38,615 nt of DNA from Bacillota bacterium (GTDB taxonomy: Bacteria; Bacillota; Bacilli; Alicyclobacillales; SLC66). A program made the translations under genes and the position numbers. The DNA lies in contig JAKACX010000018.1 of assembly GCA_021821055.1 (NCBI GenBank), forward strand, positions 1 through 38,615, written 5' to 3'. The notes under the pieces are model-generated. The model did no database searches. It saw nothing but the letters and a program-made list of their open reading frames with translations, and was not told the origin of the DNA. Positions 1 through 9,094 of this stretch are shown here, in pieces (within the stretch, counting starts at the first letter, position 1; each line of letters starts with the position of its first letter).

Positions 1-324
1 GTGGTCGACGTGACCGGTCTGCCCGCGGTGATTCAGACGCAATTCGCCTACCTCGCTCCCGGCGGCACACACCTGCAGTTCGGCGTGGCACCGACGGACG
101 CTAAGATCGCGGTGAGCCCGTTTGACATCTACCACAATGACTGGCGCCTGATCGGTTCGATGGCCATCAATCACACATTCAAGCCAGCCATGGACTGGAT
201 CGCCGCCGGACGCTTCAACGTGGAGCCGCTTGTCAGCGCGGTGCTTGAACTCGGTCAACTGCCCGAGTTTTTCGAGAATGGCAAGGCGGCCGACGTGATG
301 AAGGTGCAGATTGAGCTCGCCTGA
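1..324 (+). CDS. Zinc-type alcohol dehydrogenase, C-terminal part (gene cut by window start)
   Basis: This is the last 107 residues of a medium-chain dehydrogenase/reductase. The segment reads as the end of the Rossmann domain and the closing part of the catalytic domain: a strand with LAPGGTHLQFGVAP, then SPFDIYHNDWRLIGS, typical of the NAD(P)-binding lobe of zinc-dependent alcohol or polyol dehydrogenases. Such enzymes oxidise alcohols to aldehydes or ketones in the cytosol. The zinc ligands and the GxGxxG motif lie upstream of the window, so substrate and metal use cannot be judged. The stop codon is the first three bases of a 13-bp hairpin stem. Family assignment is fairly safe; the specific substrate is unknown. 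Confidence 0.8.
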   Translation: MVDVTGLPAVIQTQFAYLAPGGTHLQFGVAPTDAKIAVSPFDIYHNDWRLIGSMAINHTFKPAMDWIAAGRFNVEPLVSAVLELGQLPEFFENGKAADVMKVQIELA

Positions 325-363
325 CTGGCCCGGCCGACAACTGGGCGTCTGCCGGGCCAGTCA
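322..363 (+). terminator. Hairpin starting at the dehydrogenase stop codon, no U-tract
   Basis: Arms TGACTGGCCCGGC (322-334) and GCCGGGCCAGTCA (351-363) are perfectly complementary over 13 bp with a 16-nt loop. The first three bases of the left arm are the TGA stop. No run of T follows, so this is a strong end-of-gene hairpin rather than a textbook intrinsic terminator. Confidence 0.6.
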
Positions 364-493
364 CGGCCAGCCGATTTGCCTGTTGCCGCCGCGCGTGGTT
401 TAATGACAACAAAATATCGCGTCGGGCGGGAGACGGCCGGATTTGCCGGGCGGATTGCCTTGCCGGCCACAACAGGTGATAGCGGTGGAATCC

Positions 494-2140
<1,647 letters not shown>

Positions 2141-2174
2141 CGCGCGCGAACGGCGGGCCCCCGAGGATGCGGGC

Positions 2175-2210
2175 ATGGGCCTCTGGATCTTGTTTGCTCC
2201 AGAGGCCCAT
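2175..2210 (-). terminator. Perfect hairpin between glnS and the chemoreceptor gene
   Basis: ATGGGCCTCTGG (2175-2186) pairs with CCAGAGGCCCAT (2199-2210) over 12 bp with a 12-nt loop. It sits between two converging genes and overlaps the last base of the chemoreceptor stop codon. No U-tract on either side. It could stop transcripts from both directions or protect 3' ends. Confidence 0.55.
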
Positions 2211-3064
2211 CAGGCGTTGCGGTCCACCGCCGCTCTTGATTTGGTGAAATCGGCGTCGGACGACAGCTTCTCCGCCATGTTGGCAATGTGGGAGTACAGC
2301 GCCTTGAGCTCTTCCACACCGGCGGAGTGTTGCTGCGTGGTCGCGGCGATCTCGTGCGACGCCCGGTTCAACTGGTGGATACCCTCTGTCACCGCCTCAA
2401 GCTGTTTCTTGATGTCTTTTGCCGCCTTTTTGCTTTGGTCGGCCATCTTGCGGATCTCGTCGGCGAGCACAGCAAACCCGCGGCCGCCTTCCCCGGCGCG
2501 CGCCGCCTCGATGGCGGCGTTAAGCCCGAGCAGGTTCGAGCGTGTTGCGATCTCCTCCACAAACTCGATAATCTTGCTCACCTGATTGATGCTGGTCTCC
2601 ATGGTTCCTGACAGGCTCGACGAGGACAGCGAGTTTTCCGCGATCAGCAGTGAGCCCTGCGCGATCTCATCGGTGGCCTGGGACAGTTGCTCGACAAGCA
2701 CGGCCAGATCGCCGGCGCTTGTGCGCAAGGCGTCGTTGCGGGCGGTGGACGTCACGGCGGCGACGGCCCCGATTAACGAGCCGTTCTCGTCGTGGACGGG
2801 GACGGCGGTGGAAATGTACGAGAAGCCGAAACGCTCGGGGCCACGTTCGTCCTGGAGCCGCGCGTCGTTCGTCAGCGCCTTCTCCGTCACCGTGCCGCGC
2901 ATCTGTTCGACGGCGGTGCCGACCTGGAGGTGAATGTCGACGGTCTGTCCTGGCGCGTAATCGAGGACATGGGTTCGATCGGCGAGCACCACGCACGTGT
3001 CTTCAGGGTATGTGCCCTGGAACGTCCGCATGGCGTCGGCCAGTGTTTGCAGCTTCGGATGCAT
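2210..3064 (-). CDS. Soluble methyl-accepting chemotaxis-type receptor (YfmS-like)
   Basis: A 284-residue chemoreceptor without membrane segments. Residues about 1-110 form a small sensor region ([15 protein letters not shown], later [25 protein letters not shown], a dCache/PAS-like closing strand). Residues about 130-270 are a coiled-coil signalling domain; the hairpin tip carries the chemoreceptor consensus, seen here as [20 protein letters not shown] followed by [21 protein letters not shown], which contacts CheA/CheW. Size and layout resemble Bacillus subtilis YfmS, a cytoplasmic receptor. ATG at 3064 follows AAGGAGA. The ligand is unknown. It stands alone, with no che genes in the window. 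Confidence 0.9.
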   Translation of the reverse strand: MHPKLQTLADAMRTFQGTYPEDTCVVLADRTHVLDYAPGQTVDIHLQVGTAVEQMRGTVTEKALTNDARLQDERGPERFGFSYISTAVPVHDENGSLIGAVAAVTSTARNDALRTSAGDLAVLVEQLSQATDEIAQGSLLIAENSLSSSSLSGTMETSINQVSKIIEFVEEIATRSNLLGLNAAIEAARAGEGGRGFAVLADEIRKMADQSKKAAKDIKKQLEAVTEGIHQLNRASHEIAATTQQHSAGVEELKALYSHIANMAEKLSSDADFTKSRAAVDRNA

Positions 3065-3396
3065 GGCAGTCTCTCCTTGACTCTCCAGGGATATGGCGCT
3101 CGTGTATTTCTTTCTTGCGCCGCCGCAGTGTGACGGCGTCGCTGCCGAACATTATAATTCATATGACTGACGCATGCCAGTTATTGAGAGAGGGCTGTGC
3201 GCGTGCGTGTGAATCGGCGTGACAATAGTCTGTTCGGATCATTCGATTCCTCTGTTTGTGTCTCGCCAATGGGCGCGTCGCGGGCTATGATTTCTATTTG
3301 CGGCCTTTGACGGCGTGTCGATTCTGGCTCACGTCGCGCGACGACGGGGGGAACCGACGGAATCGGTTGAAATACGGGCTGCACGGGAGGCGCCGG
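3065..3396. other. Intergenic region between divergent genes
   Basis: About 330 bases without a supported gene. It carries a perfect minus-strand TATAAT (3151-3156) for the chemoreceptor with a poor -35 (TGGCAT, 3174-3179, 17-bp spacer). Nothing convincing was found as a promoter for the VIT1-family gene. Confidence 0.5.
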
Positions 3397-4077
3397 ATGA
3401 ATGTGCGATATTGGCTGTCAGACTCTATTTATGGGATAAATGATGGCCTTGCTGCGATTTTTGGGATTATTGCAGGTGTTTCTGGATTTGGCGCAAGCCG
3501 TCAGTTCATTCTCGTCTCCGGCATGTTTGGCGTGATTGCCAGTGGGCTGTCGATGGCGGCGGGAGCGTGGCTGGCGGCAAAATCGGAGAACGAACTGGTG
3601 GACAATGTGCGGCGCCAGCAGCACCTCGCGCACGACGAACATCCGGAGGAGCAGCTCGCCCTGCTCGGCGGTCATTTCACGGAACTCGGCTTCTCCGACG
3701 ACGAGGCGGGTTGGATCAGCAAGAAAATCGCCGACAAGCCAGACAATGTCGTGCGCCTGCTGCTCATCATGGAACACGGTTTCCAGAGCGACCATCGCAA
3801 GCGGCCGCTGGATTCGGCGATCTTCGGAGGCGTATCGACGTGGATCGGCGGCATGATCCCCCTGTTTCCGCTGCTGTTTGTGTCCGGTGTCCAGGGTTTC
3901 TGGTTGGCCGCGATCGTGAGCATTGTGGCGCACTTTGTCGTCGGCGCCGCCAAAAGCAAGCTGACAGGGCGTCTGTGGTGGGCGGGCGGGCTCGAGATGA
4001 TGTTCGCCGGCATTCTGGTGGGCCTCGCGGCGTACGGACTGGGCGCCGCGGGATCGAAATTGTTCATGAAGTTGTGA
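3397..4077 (+). CDS. VIT1/CCC1-family membrane transporter
   Basis: A 226-residue membrane protein. The N-terminal LSDSIYGINDGLAAIFGIIAG and the following GLSMAAGAWLAAKSE are hallmarks of the VIT1/CCC1 family, whose eukaryotic members move Fe2+ or Mn2+ into vacuoles. Two helices lie at about 10-65, then a charged cytosolic stretch (about 70-140, rich in E, H and D, matching the family's metal-binding region), then three helices to the C-terminus. ATG at 3397 is preceded by GGGAGG at 6 nt. In bacteria the role is usually inferred as iron or manganese efflux or storage; that is inference here. It stands alone. Confidence 0.85.
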   Translation: MNVRYWLSDSIYGINDGLAAIFGIIAGVSGFGASRQFILVSGMFGVIASGLSMAAGAWLAAKSENELVDNVRRQQHLAHDEHPEEQLALLGGHFTELGFSDDEAGWISKKIADKPDNVVRLLLIMEHGFQSDHRKRPLDSAIFGGVSTWIGGMIPLFPLLFVSGVQGFWLAAIVSIVAHFVVGAAKSKLTGRLWWAGGLEMMFAGILVGLAAYGLGAAGSKLFMKL

Positions 4078-4164
4078 CGTGCGGCGCGAGTCGCGGTGCA
4101 GTCACTCACGAGCGCTTGCCTGTGAGGGGGAACTGTGACAAGGTCTGCCACCTGATTTGAATTG

Positions 4165-4960
4165 TCGCAGCCGCGGATTGTTCCGGCATCCATCTGGGCA
4201 CACGAGAATCCGATGACATGGACGAATCCGCACCCCGTGGGCACGGGTCCGTACCTGCTCAAGTCGTTCAATCCCGAGACCGTCACCATGGTGCGCAACC
4301 CGCACTATTGGCAGGCTCCAAAACCATACATCAAGACGCTCACGTTTCCGGCGGAGGCGTCCAACACGACGACCGTGCTGGCGCTGGCGCAAGACAAGAT
4401 CCAGTGGTCCGGCATCTTCTCGTTCGACCTGCAGCGGTCGTACGTCAGCCGCAATCCGCAGTACAACCACGTCAATCAGTACCCCAACGGCCTCGACGTG
4501 CTCTACGTGAATCTCGCGCACTACCCGTTCAACATGCTCGCCGTGCGCAAGGCGATCAGTCTGGCGCTGAATCGTCAGGCGATCGCGAACATCGGGTTCA
4601 GCGGCTGCTCGCCGCCTGTCTCGAACATGACGGGTGTGACGCCGGGCATGGCGAAGACCTGGACGACGCCGGCGCTCGCCTGCCAGTTTCCGGCACAGTA
4701 CAATCCGGGTGCGGCGACGAAGCTGCTGGAGCGCGTCGGCTTCAAAATGGGCCCCAACAACACGCTGCTGACGCCAAAAGGGCAGCCCTTCAACATCACG
4801 ATCGACGTTCCGACGCCGTTCACGGATTTTGCGGCCGCGTCGAACAGATTGCGCAGCAACTCAAGCAGATCGGCATCAATGTGGCCCTCCAGAACAACTT
4901 GTCCAGCGTGTACTACAGCAAGCTGCAGCTGGGCCAGTTCGACATCGCCGTGTGCTGGAC
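4165..4960 (+). pseudogene. Internal fragment of a family-5 peptide/oligosaccharide binding protein, frameshifted
   Basis: The reading frame holds an internal piece of a solute-binding protein of the DppA/OppA family: IVPASIW, NPHPVGTGPYLLKSFNP, VRNPHYW, then AVRKAISLALNRQAIA and YNPGAATKLLERVGF. About 170 N-terminal residues, including any signal peptide, are absent. Near 4837 the frame shifts: VEQIAQQLKQIGINV continues in another frame, consistent with loss of one base or gain of two. Homology stops near 4957 (LGQFDIAVCW), about 100 or more residues short of a normal end. It is a paralogue of the intact binding protein at 7337 and belongs to the decayed operon running to 5597. Confidence 0.85.
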
Positions 4961-5059
4961 GTCTGTCTGCAGGAGATGCCAGCGCTGATTCGCTACGGGA
5001 CGCGCCTGGTGGCGTGCCATCAAGTGGAACAAGAACGCGTCCGGGAGGTGCGGGCATGA
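4961..5059 (+). pseudogene. C-terminal tail of an oligopeptide ABC ATPase (DppD-like remnant)
   Basis: The frame reading CLQEMPALIRYGTRLVACHQ, then VEQERVREVRA and stop (5057-5059), resembles the Cys/His-containing tail of DppD/OppD ATPases (compare [20 protein letters not shown] near 11930). Its TGA overlaps the ATG of the next ATPase as ATGA, the usual coupling of dppD and dppF. Everything upstream of the tail, including both permeases, is missing, so a deletion joined the binding-protein piece to this tail near 4957. The fragment is short, so the call rests on motif plus position. Confidence 0.6.
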
Positions 5060-5597
5060 GCGTGTCAGGACGGGCAGAAGCGGCGCCCAGGGATCGGCAG
5101 GCGCCGGAGAAGGGCCGACAGGGCGCACCGCTGGAACTCGTCGGCGTGCACAAGCGGTTTGTCCAGGGCAACCGGACGTCGCATATCCTGCGCGGCGCGG
5201 CGCTGTCGGTCGGGGCGGGGGAAATCGTGGCCCTGGTCGGGGAGTCGGGCTCGGGCAAGTCGACACTGGCGCGGACGGTCATGCGTCTGTACACTCCGGA
5301 CGAAGGGGTCGTGCGGTTTGCCGGGGAGGACGTGACCGGTGTGTCGGGGCGGCGGCTCAAGGCGTACCGGGAGCGGGCGCAGATGGTGTTTCAGGACCCG
5401 TTTGCCGCGCTCAACCCGACCCATTCGGTGGCGACGATCCGTATGTCGGGGAACCGCCGAACCTGGCTCAGGAGATTCGCGGCTGCCCGTTCCAGTTTCG
5501 CTGCCAGGCAGTGCACGACCGATGCCGGGAGGAGATTCCGGAGATGGTCGACGTGGGCGGGGAACAGCGTGTGAAGTGCCACCTGTACACATCGTGA
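5056..5597 (+). pseudogene. Oligopeptide ABC ATPase (DppF/OppF-like) with its middle deleted
   Basis: The start is intact (ATG 5056 after GGGAGGTG) and the frame carries LELVGVHKRFVQGN, Walker [10 protein letters not shown] and the Q-loop region MVFQDPFAALNPTHSV. At about 5432-5445 it jumps to another frame reading [17 protein letters not shown], then RCQ, CREEIPEM and VKCHLYTS with stop at 5595-5597, which is the normal C-terminal zinc-like tail of this family. The signature motif, Walker B and H-loop (about 150 residues) are gone, so it cannot work as an ATPase. Compare the intact homologue at 12012-13061. Confidence 0.85.
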
Positions 5598-5717
5598 GGC
5601 GCCCGCCGAATGGTGGATCAGCGCATGCCCCTTGGGGCCCACGGCGAGGACCTGCGCTGCGGTCCGACCTTGTGCCGCCGGGGTCCTTTCGGGGGCGGGC
5701 GGCTTTCAGGGGCCATA

Positions 5718-5745
5718 TTGACAGACTATAAAGAAATGCTATATT
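5718..5745 (+). promoter_or_regulatory. SigA-type promoter of the ROK regulator with overlapping inverted repeats
   Basis: TTGACA (5718-5723), 16-bp spacer, TATATT (5740-5745). Two nested inverted repeats overlap it: AGACT (5723-5727) with AGTCT (5747-5751), and TATA (5727-5730) with TATA (5740-5743). This placement would suit an autoregulatory operator, which is inference. Confidence 0.75.
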
Positions 5746-5786
5746 CAGTCTATGATCCTTCTTTCTTTGCTTGAGAAATGAAGTCA

Positions 5787-5931
5787 GGCTCCCATGGCGC
5801 AACCGCACGAGAGCGGAGGATGAAAGGTAAGCTTGGGGGACGGCCCGTGTGCTGTGCCGTCGCGAGTTTCGCGGCGCAGCCGCGCTGTCTGAGCAGGGCA
5901 CAGCATATGGGTCGGCCCAAGCCACAGACCT
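5787..5931 (+). repeat. Structured repeat, copy A (in the leader of the ROK gene)
   Basis: The 5' part shares CTCCCATGGCGC and GAGCGGAGGATGAAA (5811-5825) with copy B. A 38-nt core (5859-5896) containing CGCGGC GCA GCCGCG is identical in copy B. The core is closed by an 18-bp stem, 5841-5858 with 5897-5914, that includes three G-U pairs if read as plus-strand RNA. The 3' flank (TCGGCCCAAGCCACAGACC) is shared with copy C and in tandem form with copy B. It encodes no transposase. One reading frame runs through it into the ROK gene (RREFRGAAALSEQ) but this looks accidental. Confidence 0.85.
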
Positions 5932-5962
5932 ATTTTTCGGGCAGAAGGGAATCTTGCGCGCT

Positions 5963-7150
5963 ATGGCGGGTGGAGCAGGCGACCTCAAGTCAATCCAGGA
6001 GACGAACCGACGCCTGGTGCTGCAGATGCTCGTGAAACAGGCCCCAGTGTCGCGCGCGACCATCGCGCGCATGGTCCAACTCAGTCCCAGCACGATCACA
6101 AACGCCGTCGCTGAACTGATCGCGGACGGCGTCGTCCGGGAGGTCGGCGCGGGGGATTCGAGCGGAGGGCGCAAACCCATCCTGCTTGACGTGAACTGGG
6201 GGGCGCGGCACGTGCTGGCTGTCAGCGCCGAGGCGGACCGTATCTCCGCGGCGTGGGTCAATCTGCAACTGCAATCCGACCTGCGTCTCGATCTTGCGCT
6301 GGAGCGCCGGGAGGACTGCCTTGCGGTCGCGCAGGAGGCGGTGGCGCGGCTGTTACGGGAACGCAGTCCGCGCACGGCGGTGGGCATCGGCGTCGCGGCG
6401 CCGGGGTTGCTCGATCGGGGGAAGGGCGCGATCGTGAACGCGGCGAGTTACGGCTGGCGGGATATTCCACTGGCCGCGGCGCTCGAAGACACGTTCGGCT
6501 TGCCCGCGTGGATCGAGAACGACGTGAACGCGGCTGCGCTCGGTGAAGGGTGCGCCGGAGCCGGGAGGGGACTGGGCGACTTCGCGTACGTGCTGGTGGA
6601 CAACGCTGTCGGGGCGGGTCTTGTGGTGGACGGGCGACTGGCGCTCGGCGCCATGGGCAACGCGGGCGAGTTCGGGCACATGACGATCGACTGGAACGGC
6701 GAAGAGTGCGCATGCGGCGGCAGGGGGTGCCTCGAACGATCCGTTTGTTGGCCTGTCGTGAGACGGCGACTGGAGGAGGAGGGTCTGGATGCGGCGCGGG
6801 AGGAACCGGTTCCGTACGACCGCCGCGCCTTGTTGCACCGGCTCTCGTCGTCGCGGCGGGAGAACCGGGCGTTGCGGACGACGGCCGCCATGCTTGGCGC
6901 GGGCATTGCGTCCCTGATCAACCTCACGGACCCGAGGGCAGTCATCCTGGAAGGGGTGTTTTCGAGGGCGCCGGCATTCATCGATTGGGTGCAGGCGGAA
7001 GTCGCGCGCCGCATGCGGGGGCTGCAGCGCGACGTACCGCCCATCCTGCCGGGTGAACTCGGCGACGCCGCGACGCTCGCCGGGGCGGCGGTCATGGCGT
7101 TCGAGCGCTCCGGCCTGTCGGCGCGCGCTGTGGACGGCGTGCGCGTGTGA
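5963..7150 (+). CDS. ROK-family transcriptional regulator
   Basis: A 395-residue repressor of the ROK (repressor, ORF, kinase) family. Residues about 10-75 form a winged helix-turn-helix (APVSRATIARMVQLSPSTIT) for DNA binding. The rest is the sugar-kinase-like fold: GIGVAAPGLLD, IENDVNAAALGE, GNAGEFGHM and the zinc motif CACGGRGCLE. Family members sense sugars or sugar phosphates, for example XylR, NagC and Mlc. ATG at 5963 was chosen; TTG at 5954 is an in-frame alternative closer to AGAAGGGA. The gene lies just upstream of and collinear with the ABC import operon, which suggests it controls that operon and that the cargo is a sugar oligomer; this is inference. Its own leader carries repeat copy A. 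Confidence 0.9.
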   Translation: MAGGAGDLKSIQETNRRLVLQMLVKQAPVSRATIARMVQLSPSTITNAVAELIADGVVREVGAGDSSGGRKPILLDVNWGARHVLAVSAEADRISAAWVNLQLQSDLRLDLALERREDCLAVAQEAVARLLRERSPRTAVGIGVAAPGLLDRGKGAIVNAASYGWRDIPLAAALEDTFGLPAWIENDVNAAALGEGCAGAGRGLGDFAYVLVDNAVGAGLVVDGRLALGAMGNAGEFGHMTIDWNGEECACGGRGCLERSVCWPVVRRRLEEEGLDAAREEPVPYDRRALLHRLSSSRRENRALRTTAAMLGAGIASLINLTDPRAVILEGVFSRAPAFIDWVQAEVARRMRGLQRDVPPILPGELGDAATLAGAAVMAFERSGLSARAVDGVRV

Positions 7151-7177
7151 GCCGCGGCGCCGCATAACGGTACATAC

Positions 7178-7203
7178 AGCGTCCGACTAAAGCCTCGGAC
7201 GCT
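7178..7203 (+). terminator. Hairpin after the ROK gene
   Basis: AGCGTCCGA (7178-7186) pairs with TCGGACGCT (7195-7203), 9 bp with an 8-nt loop, followed by ATATTTG. The tail is T-rich but short. It could end the ROK transcript; as a dyad upstream of the importer operon it could also be an operator. Confidence 0.55.
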
Positions 7204-7336
7204 ATATTTGGAGGGATTGCGCTTGCATAGCGGACTTTATCACGTGTTCCCCAGGAGGTGATGTCGGGCAGCAGGGAAGCCGAGTGTCGGGGAAGTGGCG
7301 GCGGTGGGCCAATTCAAAAGAGAGAGTGGTGGGTCA

Positions 7337-9037
7337 ATGATGGGCAGGGTTTCCTTTGTGAGGATCGGTCTCGCCGCGGGTCTGGCGGGTTTCATGGCGG
7401 TGACGGCGCTCGGAAGCGCGGCGGCGGCAACAGGTCCGGCGGCGCACGCCCGACGGACGGCTGCTTCGTCGATGTACGGTGGTGTCCTGACGTACGTTGT
7501 CTCGCCCAACGGCCCATTTATTGATAATTTCAACCCGTGGTCGCCTTCGAATCCTGCGATCACAGGGATTTTCACGGAAGTCTACGAGCCGCTGTTCTAT
7601 TACAATCAGTACACGGGTCAATCGATCCCCAAACTGGCCACCTCCTATTCGTACGCGAACGGGCACAAGACGCTGATCATCCACCTGCGAAAGGGCGTGC
7701 GCTGGTCTGACGGGAAACCGTTCACTTCGGCCGATGTCGCCTTCACGCTGCACATGCTGGCCACGACGCCGAGCATCGACTACAACGGCCTGTCCAGTAT
7801 GATCCAGTCGGTCGCCACGCACGGCCCGCTCCAGGTAATCGTCCATCTGAAGAGCCCGAACAGCCTCGCCTGGTACTATATTGGAGAAAACACGCCGATC
7901 GTGGCGCAACACGTGTACGGGAAGGTGAAAAATCCCGCGACGTTCAAGGACGCCCACCCGGTGACGACAGGGCCGTTCGTGCTCAAGTCGATCAGCAATT
8001 CGCTGATCGTGTTCAAGCGCAACCCGCTGTACTGGGACCACGGGAAGCCGTATGTCAGCGCGATCCAGATGCCGCTGTACCTCGACAACAACACCGCGGC
8101 CATGGCGATGGCGGGCGGCCACTTTGACGCGGCCACCAACTTTGTGCCAACCATCCAGACCACTCTGCTCAACCGCAACCCGCAGCACTTCCACTACTGG
8201 TTTCCGCCGATCGGCTCGGTGGTGCTCGAGACGAACGACGCTGTGTATCCGACAAGCCTCGTGTCTTTTCGCAAGGCGCTCAGCCTTGCGATTGACCGGC
8301 AAAAAGTCGCCATGCTCGGAGAGTTTGGCTATGAGCCAGTGGCCAACTCGGTGGGGCTGCCGTCCGACCGGGCAAACCAGACGTACATCGACAAGGCGGT
8401 CCTGGCGCACAACCCGCTGTCGTACAATCCCAACGCCGCGCGCGCCATCCTGCGCAAAGCGGGATTCAAGTGGAACAAGGCGGGTCAGTTGATCGATCCG
8501 AAAGGCAAGGCGGTGTCGCTCACGATCGACGTCGGATCGGGGATCACCGACTGGATTGCGGACGCGGGTGTGGTCGCGCGGAACCTGCAGGCGATCGGGA
8601 TCAACGCCCAGGTGAAGACGCCGTCAGGGGCCACGGTCAGCAGCGCGCTGGCAAACGGCAGCTTCCAGCTCGCCATGAACTGGGTGAACCAGGCGCCAGC
8701 CTACATCGGTTACAACACCCTGCTGAACGGCGCCTTCACGGCGCGCGTGGGTCAGCCGGCCCTCAGCAACTTTGAACGCTGGAACAATCCCCAGACCAAC
8801 CGTCTGCTGACGCAGTATCCGAAGGTGTTTGGCGTGACGCAGCAAAAGGCCGTCATGGGCAAACTGGAGTCGATTTTCGCGGCGAATCTGCCGGTCATTC
8901 CGCTGCTCGACGGCGTGGCGTGGGAGGAGTACAACACGTCGAACTTCGTGGGCTGGCCGTCCGCCGCGTCGCCGTACGCTTCGTTTGCCGGCGCGATTGA
9001 CGACATGTACATCTTCGCGAGTGTGCACAAACCCTGA
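7337..9037 (+). CDS. ABC transporter substrate-binding protein, family 5
   Basis: Extracytoplasmic binding protein of a DppA/OppA-type importer, 566 residues. An N-terminal signal (GRVSFVRIGLAAGLAGFMAV then AAAATGPAAHA) lacks a lipobox cysteine, so the protein is not an obvious lipoprotein. Family-5 marks: LRKGVRWSDGKPFTSADVAF, VTTGPFVLKS, KRNPLYW, FRKALSLAIDRQ and YNPNAARAILRKAGF. ATG-ATG at 7337 gives the best signal peptide; GTG at 7295 is in frame upstream. It leads a run of five transporter genes, all plus strand. Cargo is peptides or, given the ROK neighbour, oligosaccharides; sequence alone does not decide. Confidence 0.9.
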   Translation: MMGRVSFVRIGLAAGLAGFMAVTALGSAAAATGPAAHARRTAASSMYGGVLTYVVSPNGPFIDNFNPWSPSNPAITGIFTEVYEPLFYYNQYTGQSIPKLATSYSYANGHKTLIIHLRKGVRWSDGKPFTSADVAFTLHMLATTPSIDYNGLSSMIQSVATHGPLQVIVHLKSPNSLAWYYIGENTPIVAQHVYGKVKNPATFKDAHPVTTGPFVLKSISNSLIVFKRNPLYWDHGKPYVSAIQMPLYLDNNTAAMAMAGGHFDAATNFVPTIQTTLLNRNPQHFHYWFPPIGSVVLETNDAVYPTSLVSFRKALSLAIDRQKVAMLGEFGYEPVANSVGLPSDRANQTYIDKAVLAHNPLSYNPNAARAILRKAGFKWNKAGQLIDPKGKAVSLTIDVGSGITDWIADAGVVARNLQAIGINAQVKTPSGATVSSALANGSFQLAMNWVNQAPAYIGYNTLLNGAFTARVGQPALSNFERWNNPQTNRLLTQYPKVFGVTQQKAVMGKLESIFAANLPVIPLLDGVAWEEYNTSNFVGWPSAASPYASFAGAIDDMYIFASVHKP

Positions 9038-9094
9038 CTTCTTGCGGGCATGACCAGAACCGGCGCGCGCTCGCGACGGTTTGCGCAACCTTGA

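Larger units (their letters stand above)
5598..5962 (+). other. Gene-free leader region of the ROK regulator
   Basis: It contains no supported gene. It holds a promoter at 5718-5745 and, downstream of it, one copy of the structured repeat (5787-5931), so the ROK mRNA would begin with a leader of about 210 nt. Confidence 0.6.

Noticed and set aside
4162-5574. A 470-codon frame joining binding protein and ATPase as a natural fusion
   Set aside because: Both halves have missing parts and homology continues in other frames, so this is a chance in-frame run through pseudogene remains.
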